The notes: generated from the sequence alone by a model not told the origin. DNA of 64,000 nt from Cannabis sativa (GCF_029168945.1 NC_083608.1:15208136-15272135); one strand, 5' to 3'. Positions 10,987 to 23,898 are shown, numbered from the stretch's first letter. Program-made: numbers and translations.

Positions 10987-13587
10987 TAGTTTCCCAAATT
11001 GCGAATTTTTGGGGTTTTTCCCCAAAAATCCAATTTTTTCATGGGATTGTTTCCCAAAATTCATTTTTCCAATTTTAAATATTTCTATTTTGGATTGTTT
11101 CCAATTTTTAAATATTTCCTATTATGGTCAGATTTAAAAATTTGTTAACTTCTTTAATATTTATTTATTATTTAATTATAAGATTGGATATTTTGATATT
11201 TAAGATATTTTAAATTAAAAGATAACTTTGTCTTTTTATTTAAAATATTATATTAAAATTATCTTATATGACAAATTAAATAATTAATAAATTTGAAATT
11301 AACATAGATATTTTTATAGATATACTTACCATAATGTTGTTCAAATTCAAAAATTTGTTATTTTGTTAAATATTTAATTATTTATAAATTATAAGTTTAA
11401 AAATGATATTTTTTCTATATATATATCATTTTTTCCTTATTAGAAATTTATAAATCATATCTTAAATATTTAAATAACATAGATATTTTTGTAGAGATTT
11501 GAATATTGCTTAATTTGAGATATTTTGACATATAATTATGGTAATTATTATTTAACCAAATCTATTTTAAAATTGGTTTATTTTATTAAATTATAAGATC
11601 TGAAAGTGATATTGGAGATTCTTTCCTTTTAAATCATTGATCTTATTAGATATTTAATTCAATTTGATTCAAATAAACCTAGATATTTTAAAATTAGTTT
11701 CCTTTATTTGGTTAGTTTAAGAATAATAATTTAATTATATTAATATCTTGATTCACATCTGTTACATGGACATTGTTTGTTTACATTGTTTATTCAAAAA
11801 CTTTTAACAAACCTATTATTTATCTGATCTAAATTGCTATGATTAACTTGGTGACAGATCATGATCTAATGATCTGATTTTAATCATAGTCCAATTGACG
11901 ATAGATCTTATAAATAATTTGTAACAGGTAAATTTTGTACTTCTTTCATCTATGTAAACCTAGTAACATGATAGGGTCCATCCAAATCATTTGACCTGTG
12001 TGAGCCTATATGTCTGCTTTTGGGCTTAGATACATATAGGGAGCCCATTTAAGTTTTTACTAAGTAAATGGACTAGGTTGCTAAAATAAATTTTGACATA
12101 AGGAAATTTATTTAGGCCCAATTAGATTTGGGCTTATTCAATGAATAATAATTGTTTATTTTAAGGTTAAATTCCTCTCTTTTGGGCCTTGTGTGAGAGT
12201 TGGGGGCCATAGAAGTGGGTACGACATACTGAACCCAGCTCCCCCTCACATGAACTACCCCAATTGTGAAGGCCCATTTGCCTTATTTAAATAATTGTAT
12301 TAGGTTAATTATATTAGTCTAACCTAATTAAAATTGAATTAGCAACATAATTAACTTTTAAAATATATGAAATTTATTTTTCATTGTAATATTTTAAAGT
12401 TAATTTTAGAAAAACACTTAGTCAATGATATATTCTAGACAGTTATTTCTAGTACTAGTTATTATTTCTAATATTAAATAGGAAAATATCATAGATTGTG
12501 AAATTAATTGTTTCCTAATTAATTTTGGTACAATCTAAGTTTAGAATATTTTCCTAGTATTAAACTAGAATTAATAATTAAGTTTCCTCTTTACTTAATT
12601 ATTTATTTCTTGAATTTAATACATTTAATTAAATTGAAAATTACAATATCTAAGTTGATTTTCATCATGATACTTTAATATTGTTATTTTCATGTTATTT
12701 AATTAAAGTTGAAAATTATTTTAAGTTTGGAATCTTATTTCAGAATAACTTAAGTTTGAATAATTTTCAGAATATATTTTATTTTATTTTATTAATCATT
12801 TCCCAAAATTTCGAAATTACATTTCTTTAATGTAGAAATTTCGAATTTTATTTGAAAAATAGATTAAAGTTGAAAATTATTTATTTAATTTTGGACCAAC
12901 TTAAATCAGTGACTTTTTCATTTGATGGTTAATTAAAATAAATGAACTAAAATATATTATAATTAGAAATTGGATTAATTAGTCTATGAAAGTCTAGATA
13001 GATATTATCTGTATTGCTTGAAGTATTTTTCTAGTGTATTTAATTAAATAGAAAATTAATATTTAAGTTGATTTTTTAATCATGATACTTAAATATTTGA
13101 AATTTTTCTTAGATATTTAATTAAATAGGGAAATTATATTTTTTGTTGAAAATTAATTTTTATTAATTTTGGGCCAACATAAAATTAGAGTAATTTTCCA
13201 GGATTTATTTTATTTTATTTTAAAGCATTTTCGAAAATGCAATATATATTTATAGAAAATTAAATTTGAGTTGTAAATTAATTCAAATTAATTTTGAAAC
13301 AACTTGAATTGAATAATTTTCTAAATATTTATGGAAATTATTACTAAGATGGAAATAATTCACGTTATTTATCTATCTAAGTATAATTTATAAATATTAA
13401 ATTAAAATTTATATTTAGAATTTTTCATTCTAAATTGGAAATTTTAATTAAATAAATATATATTTAAAATAAATGGATTAAAATAAATATTAGAAGAAAA
13501 TACAACCCTTCATTAAATAATGAGCTTTATTATAAAGATATTCGATCTCCATTGTTGGTTTTACATAGCTATTGTTTTAGTGAGTAA

Positions 13588-14111
13588 TCCTCCCTAATGG
13601 AGGAACGTTCATTAGCAAGTTAGCACCGTTTAATCTCGAAAGATAAGTAATCTTGTAAGTTTTTTATATAGTTTATGATCACCCTAATGGTGGCGACTGT
13701 ATAAGACTTGCAAGAATATGAAACAATGGTGGAAGCTCATAAGATAGAATAGCCTTGACTCTCGCCTAAACGGGACAACGCGAATTCACATCTTGATCGA
13801 ATAAAAGGTTGCTAGAATGTTGAACATTTTAGATGAGCTGACAACTCTATTCAATGGATGATAGCTTTGACTCTCGCCTAAACGGGACACTGATATCAGT
13901 TTGTTGAAAACCTTGGAAATTATTTAGGATTGTATGTTTTAGTATTTTCACTTGTCATTCCTACTTGCTATGTGCTTGATAATTTCTGAATTGTGTATGA
14001 ATTTGTATTGAACCATGTTATTTTCTGTTATTAAATTGTAGTTTAATTTCGAATCTTCATTGTTGGTCTAACTTGATTTGTTTTTCTAATGAGATTAATC
14101 CCTAATGGATT
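13588..14111 (+). other. Leader hairpins with CTAAT loops (nested element)
   Basis: TCCTCC/GGAGGA with loop CTAAT (13588-13604). CACC/GGTG with loop CTAAT (13680-13692), enclosed by TATATAGT/ACTGTATA (13665-13672 with 13696-13703, one G-U pair). AATCC/GGATT with loop CTAAT (14097-14111). These correspond to 4672-5192 of the outer element. Confidence 0.65.
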
Positions 14112-14943
14112 TTCACCATTAGACTAACATAGTAGTGTTAGATCTCGAAAGATAAATATTGTATATGCAACATCTAACTGTTCATCAATTGATGACACCT
14201 TAGACTAGTGTTTTACAATATGAAACAAGAAGATTGTATAAATAAGATTACTTTGACTCTCGCTAATCAGAGCATCGTTGGATTCTTATTTAAAACGAAA
14301 TTATCCTAATTCCTCTTAGCTTATTCATTTCGAAATAGCTTAATAACATATCATTGGATGAATGGTCTATAAATCATATAAAGTCTTATTTTCTCTTAAG
14401 AAATTGGATGACGCATATGATTATATTCCCGGAATTCTATCCCAAAATGATATAAATCCTCAATCTTAGATATCTCCTACTTGTATAGGCAAATCATAGA
14501 GTTAGATTAGTAGTGGTGGTCCAAGAAAGAATTACTAATTATACAGTTACACTTTCACAAGTGTTTCATAACCATTTTCTTTCAATGGATTCAAACTGTA
14601 TGAGTTTAGTATTCTGTGACCAGAATCCACTTGCACTATTCTAAGAACTCTTTGATGTTGATGTAACTTAAGTCATCAAAAGATACAACCACATATTTTA
14701 TAAATCTATGGCATTTGCATGTTGTTCATAGTGGTTTTGACAATATCATTCTCTGCAAAGAGTTAATATGCCTATATCCACTGAAAGTAAGTTCATCTCA
14801 TTCGTAGATGGATGTACATTCAGGGGTGGATATGAGTTTTCGTTGTATTCTTAAAACGATCACTCTAGATTTTACCTTATACAAAAGAAATTTGAAAAGT
14901 TTGAAAAATTTCATGAATTTCTAGCAATGGTGAAGGTAAGTGG

Positions 14944-16060
14944 TTAAAGATCTTGCGAACTGATAGGGGTGGAGAAAAAGTTAGTAGATATGCAGTTCAA
15001 AGATCATTAATTTGATTTTGAATAATATCCAAACTTACCTCCCGTAAATTCGAGTTGCATATTGATGATTAGTTACTAGTCGTTGCCTAAATCCTTCTAT
15101 GGAAATAAAATTTCAGAATGATGTAATGGTTGTATACTTAATGTAAATCATTACTAGATTCATGGATGACCTAATCGAAATCTTAAGAAAAGCTAGAACT
15201 GCTAACCCTGGTTTGCATGTTTGTTAGCCATTCTAAGTGATTAGGGGTGGAGCATCCCATAGTCATTAGATAAGAAAGTGTTTGTTTAAACAAATACTAC
15301 TTTTCTAAGAAAATGACTAAGTCTGAAAATAAAGTAGCAAATAAAGAAGATATTTTTTCTTGATTCCAAAAGTGTTCTATCATCTTATTTTACAAGATGA
15401 TCCCACTGCCTCTGTTGTCTTAACACAACTGAAGAGGTCAATACCATTTAGTTTTCTTTGACATAGTTCACGGTACCTTGTTGTAGTGGGAGAGTTTCTA
15501 GGAACTCACCTTCTTATAACTTGGAAGATACTAGTGATTAAAATCCATTGTGAGTTTAAACTAGTAATGGATTGTCAAGATAAGAAACTAAGAAGAAAGC
15601 CAATAGAACTATTGTTTGATCCATTCACATGGAGTAACCTAAAGTTTTCTATTACAAGGACATGAAAGGAAATTTTCGTTAATAAGTCTATTCAATGGAC
15701 TTAACAAAACTTCTTGTTCCTAGAATTATAGGTTTGAGTTTATCTAAACCTATGGCTTGTGGTATAAATTACTTACTCTAATGCAAGCATGAGATGCTGA
15801 TGCATTTTCTTTCCAATGGAAATCTATAGAAGCTTCACAACTTCTTAGATATAGATTTTATTTATCTAAGGAAAAGTTTCAACTATTCCAGAAAAGATAA
15901 AGCCATGAAAGAATTCTTAAATCAACAGTGAGAGGTCTCAGATATGCTTTTGTATGCCTTAGACCAGACACCTGCTGTTGAGTGGGAGTAATGAGTAAGT
16001 ATCTGATTAATCCAGGAGAGGAACATTGGAAGACAATCAAGTAAATCTTAAGATTAAGAA
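14944..16060 (+). pseudogene. Copia pol relic, nested element
   Basis: At 14944 a frame reads LKILRTDRGGE, the integrase core. Near 16000-16041 the copia RT/RNase H linker is recognisable, ending at TAA 16042-16044. The order and the stop match the outer copy, so the coding region was already dead in their common ancestor. Confidence 0.8.
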
Positions 16061-16599
16061 GAGGAACTATATGTTAGTCAATAAGGGTGGTTTTGAAACT
16101 CTTAGACTACACCACATCAGATTTCGAGACTTGCCTGTGTGCTAGAAAGTCTGCTGATGAGATGGTGATTACTTTGGGGGTGGAGTAGCGATTTTGGAGA
16201 AGTGTAAAAACCTATCTGAAATCTCTTGGTCTACCAGAGAGAGACTGAATGTTAAAAGTTGCAGGAAAGATACTTTTTCAGTCTAAGGAAAGTTCTATAC
16301 TTTTGTGGCAGTGTTCCAACTTGCCTTAACTACTAGGGTTACTTCCTGAATAACAAAAGAGTAGTTGCCCAAAAGTATAGAATCCAGTATCCCAAAAGAG
16401 TAGACATATATAGAGGAATTTCACATTATCAAGGATTTTGTGATTAAGGAAGAGTAATGGTGGAGAAGAGGTTGTGTTTAATTCAACCTGTCAGATCCCA
16501 TTACGAGGAGTTTACTACTATTACACTTGATTGGTATATCAAGGTGTTAATGATTATTTGAAATGCACTTTTTGTTTTATATTAGTGCAAGTGGGAGTT

Positions 16600-18457
16600 T
16601 GTTGGGTTTTATGCCCTAAATAAAACTCATTTCATATAATCAGATTTACTCATTAATAAAGATCAGAAATAACATTTTATGTTGCATGGTTCACATGATT
16701 TATTTCATGATTATATGTGTATATAATGTATGAATTCTTTTTAAGTCCAGAACATATGAGTTGATTAAAGATTATAGTGTTGTCAGCACAGTGGAATATA
16801 ATCTTTATTATATGTTCAAAAGTAGATTCCCTGATTTGTCAGAACACTGGATTTAGACTGACATGGTATAATCAGCGATAGGTATTCTTACACCTTGGAA
16901 AAGTGTTATGTCCTTTCCAGGACATTGGCAAAGTTTACCAGTATCGGATGCATGGAGTATGCATTGGAATGGACCGATATTGAACTTTGAATTAGATTTT
17001 GAAACTTACCGTAAACATCTATTCAATTCAATATCATATGTTGATCCTAGATCACATGATCGAAATCCTGATATGGTTAGGCTCAATTTCAAGAGTATTA
17101 TTCGTGTTCTTTGATTTGTTAGTTAAACCCAGTTTTGTATCAGGGTAATACGTACATTTTGGGAACACGGTAATACAATTGAGTGGGGGAGCGCTAACAT
17201 AAATATGGAATCTATAGCTTCTATTTGGCAAATAGAAGTAAAGGATGATTTCCTTCGAGCTTAACCAAACGAAGATAAATGGTGGAGATCTCATTTCACT
17301 TAGGTGAAATATCATTTATACAGGGTTAAGTGTTTTAAGGATAAAATACATTGTAGGGTGTTATGGTAATTTAATCCTGTACAGTGTAAATCATCTATAT
17401 AGAGGATCATTGATCACATTAGGGTTATAAAAATGGATAACTAATGACGTGTCTATATCGTGGAACATATAGAGCGTTTCTATATGACTGAGAGTGCAAT
17501 TCCAAGTTCTAAGTGTGGATTCAATGAGAAATTAATAAGTTAGGGAATTTACTTGGTAAATTCGGTTCGACTTATTGGAAGCTCGGTTATGTAGACCCAT
17601 GGTCCCCATACTAGTTGAGGCCATACTGCTTGTAAGACTCAGTTAATTGATTTTAATTAATCAATTATAATTCTAAAAGTTAGACTATGTCTACTTTATG
17701 AATTTTCACTAAGCAAGGGTAAAACAGTAAATAGAGAGTTTAAAAGGTATATTTATTAATTGGGAAACTTTGATTAGTTTTTATTAATAAATAAAATAAA
17801 TGACAATATATTATTTAATAATTAATTATAGTTATTAAATAATTAGATTTGACATTTATGAAGTTGAAAGAGAGAATTGGCAATTTTGAGAAAATGAGAA
17901 ACTAGAAATGATGAAATAGGAAAGTTTGAAAAGTGGAAGGATTTGTTTCCCTCAATGAATGGCCGGCCACTTAATGCTCCTATTTCTCATTTTATTTTTC
18001 ATTTTTTAAATGCCAAATAATTCAACTTTAACCCTATGTGGTATTCTATAAATAGAAGGTAAAGACTTCAGTTTTGAGACAGACACTTTACAGTTTATTC
18101 TCTCAAACACTATGAAACCGCCACTCTCTCTCTTTCTTTCTTCCTTCTCTGTTTTTCGAATTCCCTTGAGTGATGAGTAGTGCCCACACACATCAAGTGG
18201 TATCTCAATCATAGTATGGAAGACTATGGAATTTCTGCATCAAAGAAGATCCAGGTTCAGATCTTGGTGATGCTCTGCTACAGAAAGGAATCAAGGGCTA
18301 GAGATCTGAACGGAAGGAGTCATATTATTCCGCTGCACCCACTGTAAGGTTTTCTAACATTATATGTGTTTATTTTCATTGTTTTAGAATTCATATTAGG
18401 TTGTTAATCCAACATACTTGTTAGTAAATCTAGATCCTGGTAAAATAATTTCCAACA
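16600..18457 (+). repeat. Right LTR of nested copia element
   Basis: 1858 bp, same length as the left LTR, preceded by the purine tract AAGTGGGAGTT and followed by the TSD TCTAT. TATA box at 18047-18054. Confidence 0.95.
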
Positions 18458-18462
18458 TCTAT
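18458..18462 (+). repeat. Target site duplication TCTAT (right copy)
   Basis: Matches TCTAT at 8645-8649 on the other side of the nested element. Confidence 0.93.
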
Positions 18463-19502
18463 ATGGTGGAACATATAGAGCATTCTATATACTGAGAGTG
18501 CAATTCTAAGTTCTATGCGTGGATTCAACGAAGAATTAATAAGTCAGTGAATTTTAGTCCTAAATTCTTGATCTACTTATTGGAAGCTCGGTTATATAGA
18601 CCCATGGTCCCCCCACTAGTTGAGATAATATTGCTTGTAAGACTCATGTAATTGGTTTTGATTAATCAATTATAATTCTCAAATTAGACTGTCTATTTGT
18701 GAATTTTTCACTAAGTAAGGGCGAAATTGTAAAGAAAGAGTTAATAGGGGCATATTTGTTAATTATGATACTTTGTGTGGTTCAATTAATAAATATGATA
18801 AATGACAATATTATTTAATAATTATTTATAGTTATTAAATAGTTAAAATTGGCATTTAAATGGTTGAATTAGGAAATTGGCATTTTTGAGAAAATCAGAT
18901 ACAAAAGGTGTTAAAATTGCAAAATTGCAAAAAGCAAGGCCCAATCCACTAAGTGTATGGCCGGCCACCTATTGTAGTATTTTAAGTTGATTTTTTCATT
19001 ATTTTAATGCCATATAATTCAAACCTAACCCTAGTGGAATGCTATAAATAGATAGTGAAGGCTTCAGAAAAATGAGACTTTTTCCTGACACTTTCTGATT
19101 CAGAAAAACTGAGCCTTCTCTCTCCCTATCTTTAGCTGCCACTTCCTCTTTCTCTTCCTTTGAATTTCGAACTACCTTAGTGTATGAGTAGTGCCCACAT
19201 ACATCAAGTGATACCTCAATCATAGTGAGGAAGATCGTGAAGAAAGATCATCACCAAAGGAGTTTCAGCATCAAAGATTCAGAGAAAGAGATCCAGGTTC
19301 AGATATTGATAATGCTCTGCTACAGAAAGGAATCAAGGGCTAGATATCTGAACGGAAGGAGTCATATTATTCCGCTGCACCCAATGTAAGGTTTCCTAAA
19401 CTTTATATGTGTTTAATTTATCGTTTTAGAAAGTTCATATTTAGGGTGTTAATAAACATACTTGTGAGTAGATCTAAGATCCTGGTAAAATAATTTCCAA
19501 CA
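18463..19502 (+). repeat. Right LTR of outer copia element, second part
   Basis: Continues the LTR interrupted at 8649 and matches 471-1510 of the left LTR with few substitutions. It ends in TTCCAACA. The next five bases, TTATC, should be the target duplication of the outer element; its left copy is outside the window. Confidence 0.93.
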
Positions 19503-20460
19503 TTATCTTCATTTTTTGTTTTATTCTTCAACATGTTGATTATTTAATTGATTTACATTAATTAAACAATAAAACAACAACAGTTATTCACTGTTATTTA
19601 TTGTTATTTTTTGAAACTTTTGTGAAACAAATGTTTCAATCATTAACATGCAATCATCAGAAGTAATGCAATACCTTGTTATTGTATGTTTGGATTTGAT
19701 TGGGAGCTCCGATCAACGATTTTCAACTCATTCTTATATGATCTGCAACAATTTAAAAACAAGTTTATGCTTTTAAGTATAAATATTTGTCTGTTAATGG
19801 TGTGTTTCTTTACTCTGTTTTTTCATACCTTTTTGGATTAATAGGGAGCTGCGATCCTCAATTTTTGTCAATTCATTTGTAATACGATCTGCAACAATCA
19901 AACAACAATTATATTTTTTGGTATGCGAATGTTTTTATTTCAAAGTTTGTGGATTGGTTGTTAATTTAATACCTGTTTCAATATGAATTTGAATTCACTA
20001 GGGAGCTCCGATCAACAATGTCTCGTATATTTATTGAATGTTCTGCAACATTCAAATTTCAATTTTAGAAGAAGGAGTGTTGATACCTCAGTTATTGATG
20101 AGATTATAATATAGGATCGTTGATACCTCTGTGTAAGCAGTTTTGTTGAATTCACCTCTGTTGATGTTTTTTTTGTTGTTTCTGTGGGTCTGATTGTTAG
20201 AGTAGGAAGGTTCTTTGTTGATTTTTCAGCGAAATTTTGTTGAATCTTTGTTTCAGCAAGCTTTGTGGAGCAACAATGGATGCTCTGCTGTTTTTTTTTT
20301 TCAGTCGGCGAGCATCAATGGTGTTGAAGAAGATAACACCGTATTTTATGTAATTATTATTACACTTACCGTATATAAGTTGTAATTTGGGGTGTAACCG
20401 TATATTTGTTAAGTTTTTCCTATTATAGTGCAATTGTGAAAATTTCCCAATAATTTAATT
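19503..20460 (+). repeat. Gene-free spacer with three diverged GGGAGCTSCGATC boxes
   Basis: No gene is seen. A box of about 50 bp that starts GGGAGCTCCGATC (or GGGAGCTGCGATC) and ends near CTGCAACA occurs at 19702-19750, 19844-19896 and 20001-20050. It is preceded each time by a TTGGATT-like or TTGAATT-like run. Downstream, GTTGATACCTC occurs twice (near 20079 and 20119). The three copies are clearly diverged, so this is an old tandem repeat or part of an unrecognised element. Confidence 0.5.
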
Positions 20461-20476
20461 AGCAAAATAACTTTGT

Positions 20477-20690
20477 ATGGTCGTAGAAACGACCATGAAC
20501 TACATTGTACGATTATCATGGCCGCATAATGATAGAACAAATTAAGTGAGGTTATTTTGTAAATTTTAGTATTTCAAAAATTGTTAGTTTGTCAAATTTC
20601 ACAACAAAACGATAAGAAAAAATACCTTTTTACATTCTTTTCTTTTTTAGCAAAAAAATGATTGTAAAAAGGTATTTTTGTAAATTTTGG
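20477..20690. repeat. Hairpin and AT-rich foldback upstream of the ribosomal gene
   Basis: ATGGTCGT/ACGACCAT with loop AGAA forms an 8-bp stem at 20477-20496. Near 20619-20680 AAAAATACCTTTTTA faces TAAAAAGGTATTTTT across about 35 nt, with the middle also roughly complementary. It could be a MITE remnant; no target duplication was identified. Confidence 0.45.
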
Positions 20691-20703
20691 TAATCCATTC
20701 TAT

Positions 20704-20826
20704 TGGGCCAAAACTTCGTACAAGTCCAGGCCTGCTTTCACGAAACTGGGCCGTCCTGAAACTCTCTTAAAAACCCTAGGCCATCTTCTCCATGTATATA
20801 GTTTCTTCAGCCGAGTAAAAACCCTA
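20704..20826 (+). promoter_or_regulatory. Ribosomal-protein promoter: site II and telo-box motifs
   Basis: TGGGCC (site II core) occurs at 20704-20709 and 20747-20752. AAACCCTA (telo-box) occurs at 20771-20778 and 20819-20826. TATATA lies at 20795-20800. Site II plus telo-box is the known promoter signature of plant ribosomal-protein genes, linked to expression in dividing cells. The second telo-box is probably transcribed. Confidence 0.8.
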
Positions 20827-20848
20827 GCTGCTGCTCCATTTCTATCTG

Positions 20849-21060
20849 GTAAGCTCTTTCTCCACTTTATCCTTCCCAACTTCGATCGATCGTCACCATT
20901 TCCACGCTCGCGCTGGGTCTATTATCTTAATTTTTATGCTCGTGTAGGAGTTGATTATGCCTAGATCTGTAACTATTTCTTTTTCTCGACTAAACCTAGA
21001 TTTTTTTTTTGTGGTATGCTTTGTCGTTTAACTTATGCATTTTATTTTTCTTTAATTCAG
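20849..21060 (+). other. 5' UTR intron of the L10a gene
   Basis: A donor (CTG|GTAAGC) at 20849 and an acceptor (AATTCAG) ending at 21060 bound a 212-bp T-rich intron. The second UTR exon would be 21061-21106. Splicing here is inferred from the signals. Confidence 0.65.
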
Positions 21061-21106
21061 GTGGCATTTCTGTAAGTGGGTTGTGGAAAATTTCTAAGCT
21101 TCAAAC

Positions 21107-22537
21107 ATGAGGTATGTTAAATTAATGGCCTTTCTAGAAATTTATACAAGTTATTATAATGATAATAAATTGTGAAAATCAGATTTAGGGTCTTTATTTT
21201 ACGTTGTATGCCCCAATTGATTTAGTTAAGGTTCATTTCAATATCGATATTTTTCTGGTTTGAATTCACAAGCATGAATGATTTGCAAAAAAAAAAAAAC
21301 CACTGTTTTTCCTTGAACATTTTCCTGGTTTTACTTGAATTTTTTTGTTGTCACCATTTGCTTAATATATTTTGATATGCTTAAATCTGTATTGTAATTG
21401 CTATGACAACAGTAAGCTTCAGAGTGAAGTCCTCAGAGAGGCAATTGCCACTATAATGAACGAATCAAGGGAGAAGAATCGTAACTTCACTGAGACAATT
21501 GAACTTCAGATTGGTTTGAAGAACTACGATCCTCAAAAGGACAAGCGTTTCAGTGGCTCCGTTAAGTTGCCCCACATTCCTCGTCCCAAGATGAAGGTTT
21601 GCATGCTTGGAGATGCTCAGCATGTTGAGGAGGTACGTTTTTGTTTGTTAAAGTTACTTTAATATTGTATGCAATCTGAAACCTTTAGTTTTAGACTTGC
21701 TTTTAAGAAATGTTTGGGTCTTTTACATGTTGCTATTCCCTTGAATTGGTTTATTGTTTTAGTTGATCTATATGAAAATCTTCATCTTAACATTCAATTT
21801 TTATTGTTATATTTCTCAGGCTGTGAAAATTAATTTGGACTACATGGATGTTGAAGGGTTGAAGAAGTTGAACAAGAACAAAAAGCTGGTTAAAAAGCTT
21901 GCAAAGAAATACCATGCCTTTTTAGCATCAGAGGCTGTTATTAAGCAGATTCCTCGTCTTTTAGGCCCCGGTCTCAACAAGGCTGGTGAGTATTATTAAC
22001 CGTTTTCTTTCATAATCTAAGCAAGGTCGAGTTGTGCTTTCTTCGTTTATGTTTTCCTTCTGTTGCAATTCTGTACAAAGAATGAACTTGTGATTTTCAA
22101 ATGTTTAAGATTTGGGTTACTTATATATTTGTGTGAAATTAGGTAAATTTCCCACCCTTGTTACTCACCAAGAATCCCTGGAGTCTAAAGTCAATGAGAC
22201 CAAGGCCATGGTTAAGTTCCAGCTGAAAAAGGTTCTGTGTATGGGTGTCGCTGTCGGAAACCTCTCCATGGAGGAGAAGCAGGTCTTCCAAAACGTGCAG
22301 ATGAGTGTTAATTTCCTTGTTTCACTCTTGAAGAAGAATTGGCAAAACGTAAGTTCTGGTTTATGATTTTGTGTAGTTGCAAGCTAGAGCATTTTCCTTT
22401 GAAATAATTTCTGGTGGGAGTCATTTTTAGCTTGAAAGGTTTTGATGTTTACCTCTTTTTTTTCACCAAATGATATGATACAGGTTAGGTGTTTGTTCCT
22501 GAAGACCACCATGGGGAAGCCACAACGCGTGTTTTAA
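21107..22537 (+). CDS. RPL10A: 60S ribosomal protein L10a (uL1)
   Basis: Structural protein of the cytosolic large ribosomal subunit; uL1 forms the mobile L1 stalk that contacts E-site tRNA. Coding exons: 21107-21111, 21413-21632, 21820-21985, 22143-22348 and 22484-22537, all with GT-AG introns. They sum to 651 nt and encode 216 residues, the normal length of plant L10a. The first exon carries only ATGAG, a split typical of plant ribosomal-protein genes. The protein begins [13 protein letters not shown] and ends GKPQRVF. It contains the family's [31 protein letters not shown] and [10 protein letters not shown] stretches. The frame is intact with no missing residues, so the gene is very likely functional. 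Its promoter has site II and telo-box motifs. It faces the 19503 transposon cluster upstream. Confidence 0.97.
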
Positions 22538-23265
22538 ATATTTAATCTATTTTTACATGTATGGTGGAGTTTTGTAGTGAGATGTTTTATGAGGTTGATA
22601 CTTATATAAAGTATTCAGTTGGAATTCTCAAAGTTGCTTTTTTACTTAGTTGTTTCAAGGTTTATAACATGGTCATGTGTTTTGTTAAGAACTTTTTATT
22701 CTTGTTGCAGAATCAATTTTTGTTTACTTATTGCCCCCTAATTTTTGATCACATCATATAATATTTATTCTTAATGAGATTGTGAAATATTTCTATCTTG
22801 TTAATGGTGATAGACTAAACCAAGTCTACTTTATTTTAAATATTTTCAAATCATGTTCATTTTTAGGTACTTTAATCAATATTTCATTTAAGAATAAACC
22901 AAGTCTGAAATCAATTTGTGTTTGGGAGTTGTATTCGTATTTATAAATATATTTTGTTTAAGCATATTAATCATAACACATTCTGGACACAACTTTAACT
23001 CATCTAAGATCATAGTCGTTATCAAATACCTTGAAAACAAAACAAGAATACCAACTCTCAAATCTCTATCAAGAGATAATCCAAAACTGGAACAAAAAAC
23101 CAAATTAAAATAAAACAACACAAACAACGACAGTAATAGTAATAAAGGTTAAATCTAAAACAAAGTATAAAAATATAGCCACAGATGGTATTTAACAGTT
23201 AAATATGGAACAGGTGGTGGGCTTTGGCAATATGTGCCTATTATATATTGCCTTCATGATACCGA
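22538..23265 (+). other. L10a 3' UTR and gene-free spacer
   Basis: The first 200 bp or so are probably 3' UTR, with T-rich stretches. The rest is AT-rich spacer with no frame resembling a known protein. I see no other structure. Confidence 0.5.
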
Positions 23266-23898
23266 TTATAAATTTGAGGTTTTCCATTTTCTTTCTTTTA
23301 TACTGTTACACGTCCAAAATAACTTTTATACTGTTTTTTTTTTTTTTTTTTTTTTTTTCGAAATTAATTTTTTTTTTTTCTTCGGCTGCCAACAATTTTA
23401 TGTTATTGTTTTGTTTTTTTTTTTATTGATTGGGACATGGGTTCAATTATTTATTTAATTTTTTATTTTAATGGATGTAAAAGTTATTATTTATTATTTT
23501 TAATATTTAATAATTATTATTTTTTGAGATAATTTAATAATTATTATTTTGATGAAAAGGTTGATTTACGTGTCATAAAAAGCCGATTACGTTTTACTTT
23601 TTCTTTTATTTAAATAAATTTAAAAATCACACCCCATGTCTCACTCTTTTTTTTTTTTATTTAAATAGATTTAAAAATCTCACTCCCATTTCTCACCATT
23701 CTTCTTCTTCATCATCTTTATCTTCTAGCTTTTTACATAAATCTCACCCCCGTGTTCTAATATTCATCTTCTTCTTCAAGTTTTTTTTTCTTCATCTTTA
23801 CCGTTGTTTTATTATTGTTCTACTGTTGTTTTTCATGATTTTTATTTTTTTTTCATGTTCAGTTCTTCTTCTTCATCTTCTTTTCTTTTCTTCTTCTT

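Larger units (their letters stand above)
8650..18457 (+). mobile_element. Nested young non-autonomous Ty1/copia element
   Basis: A complete 9808-bp element inserted in the right LTR of a relative. Both LTRs are 1858 bp and run TGTTGGG...CCAACA. The 5-bp duplication TCTAT is present at 8645-8649 and 18458-18462. About 12 mismatches separate the LTRs by eye (near 0.65 percent), fewer than in the outer element, as nesting requires. The internal region (10508-16599) has a primer site, a GC-rich hairpin island, a long AT-rich stretch, a structured leader and pol debris, but no long open frame. Confidence 0.95.

Noticed and set aside
10659..11064. Minus-strand frames with Arg, Gly and Ala-rich products
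   Set aside because: Artefact of the GC-rich hairpin island; both frames overlap and neither resembles a protein.
23205..23458. Phe-rich overlapping frames
   Set aside because: Encoded by poly-T tracts; not genes.
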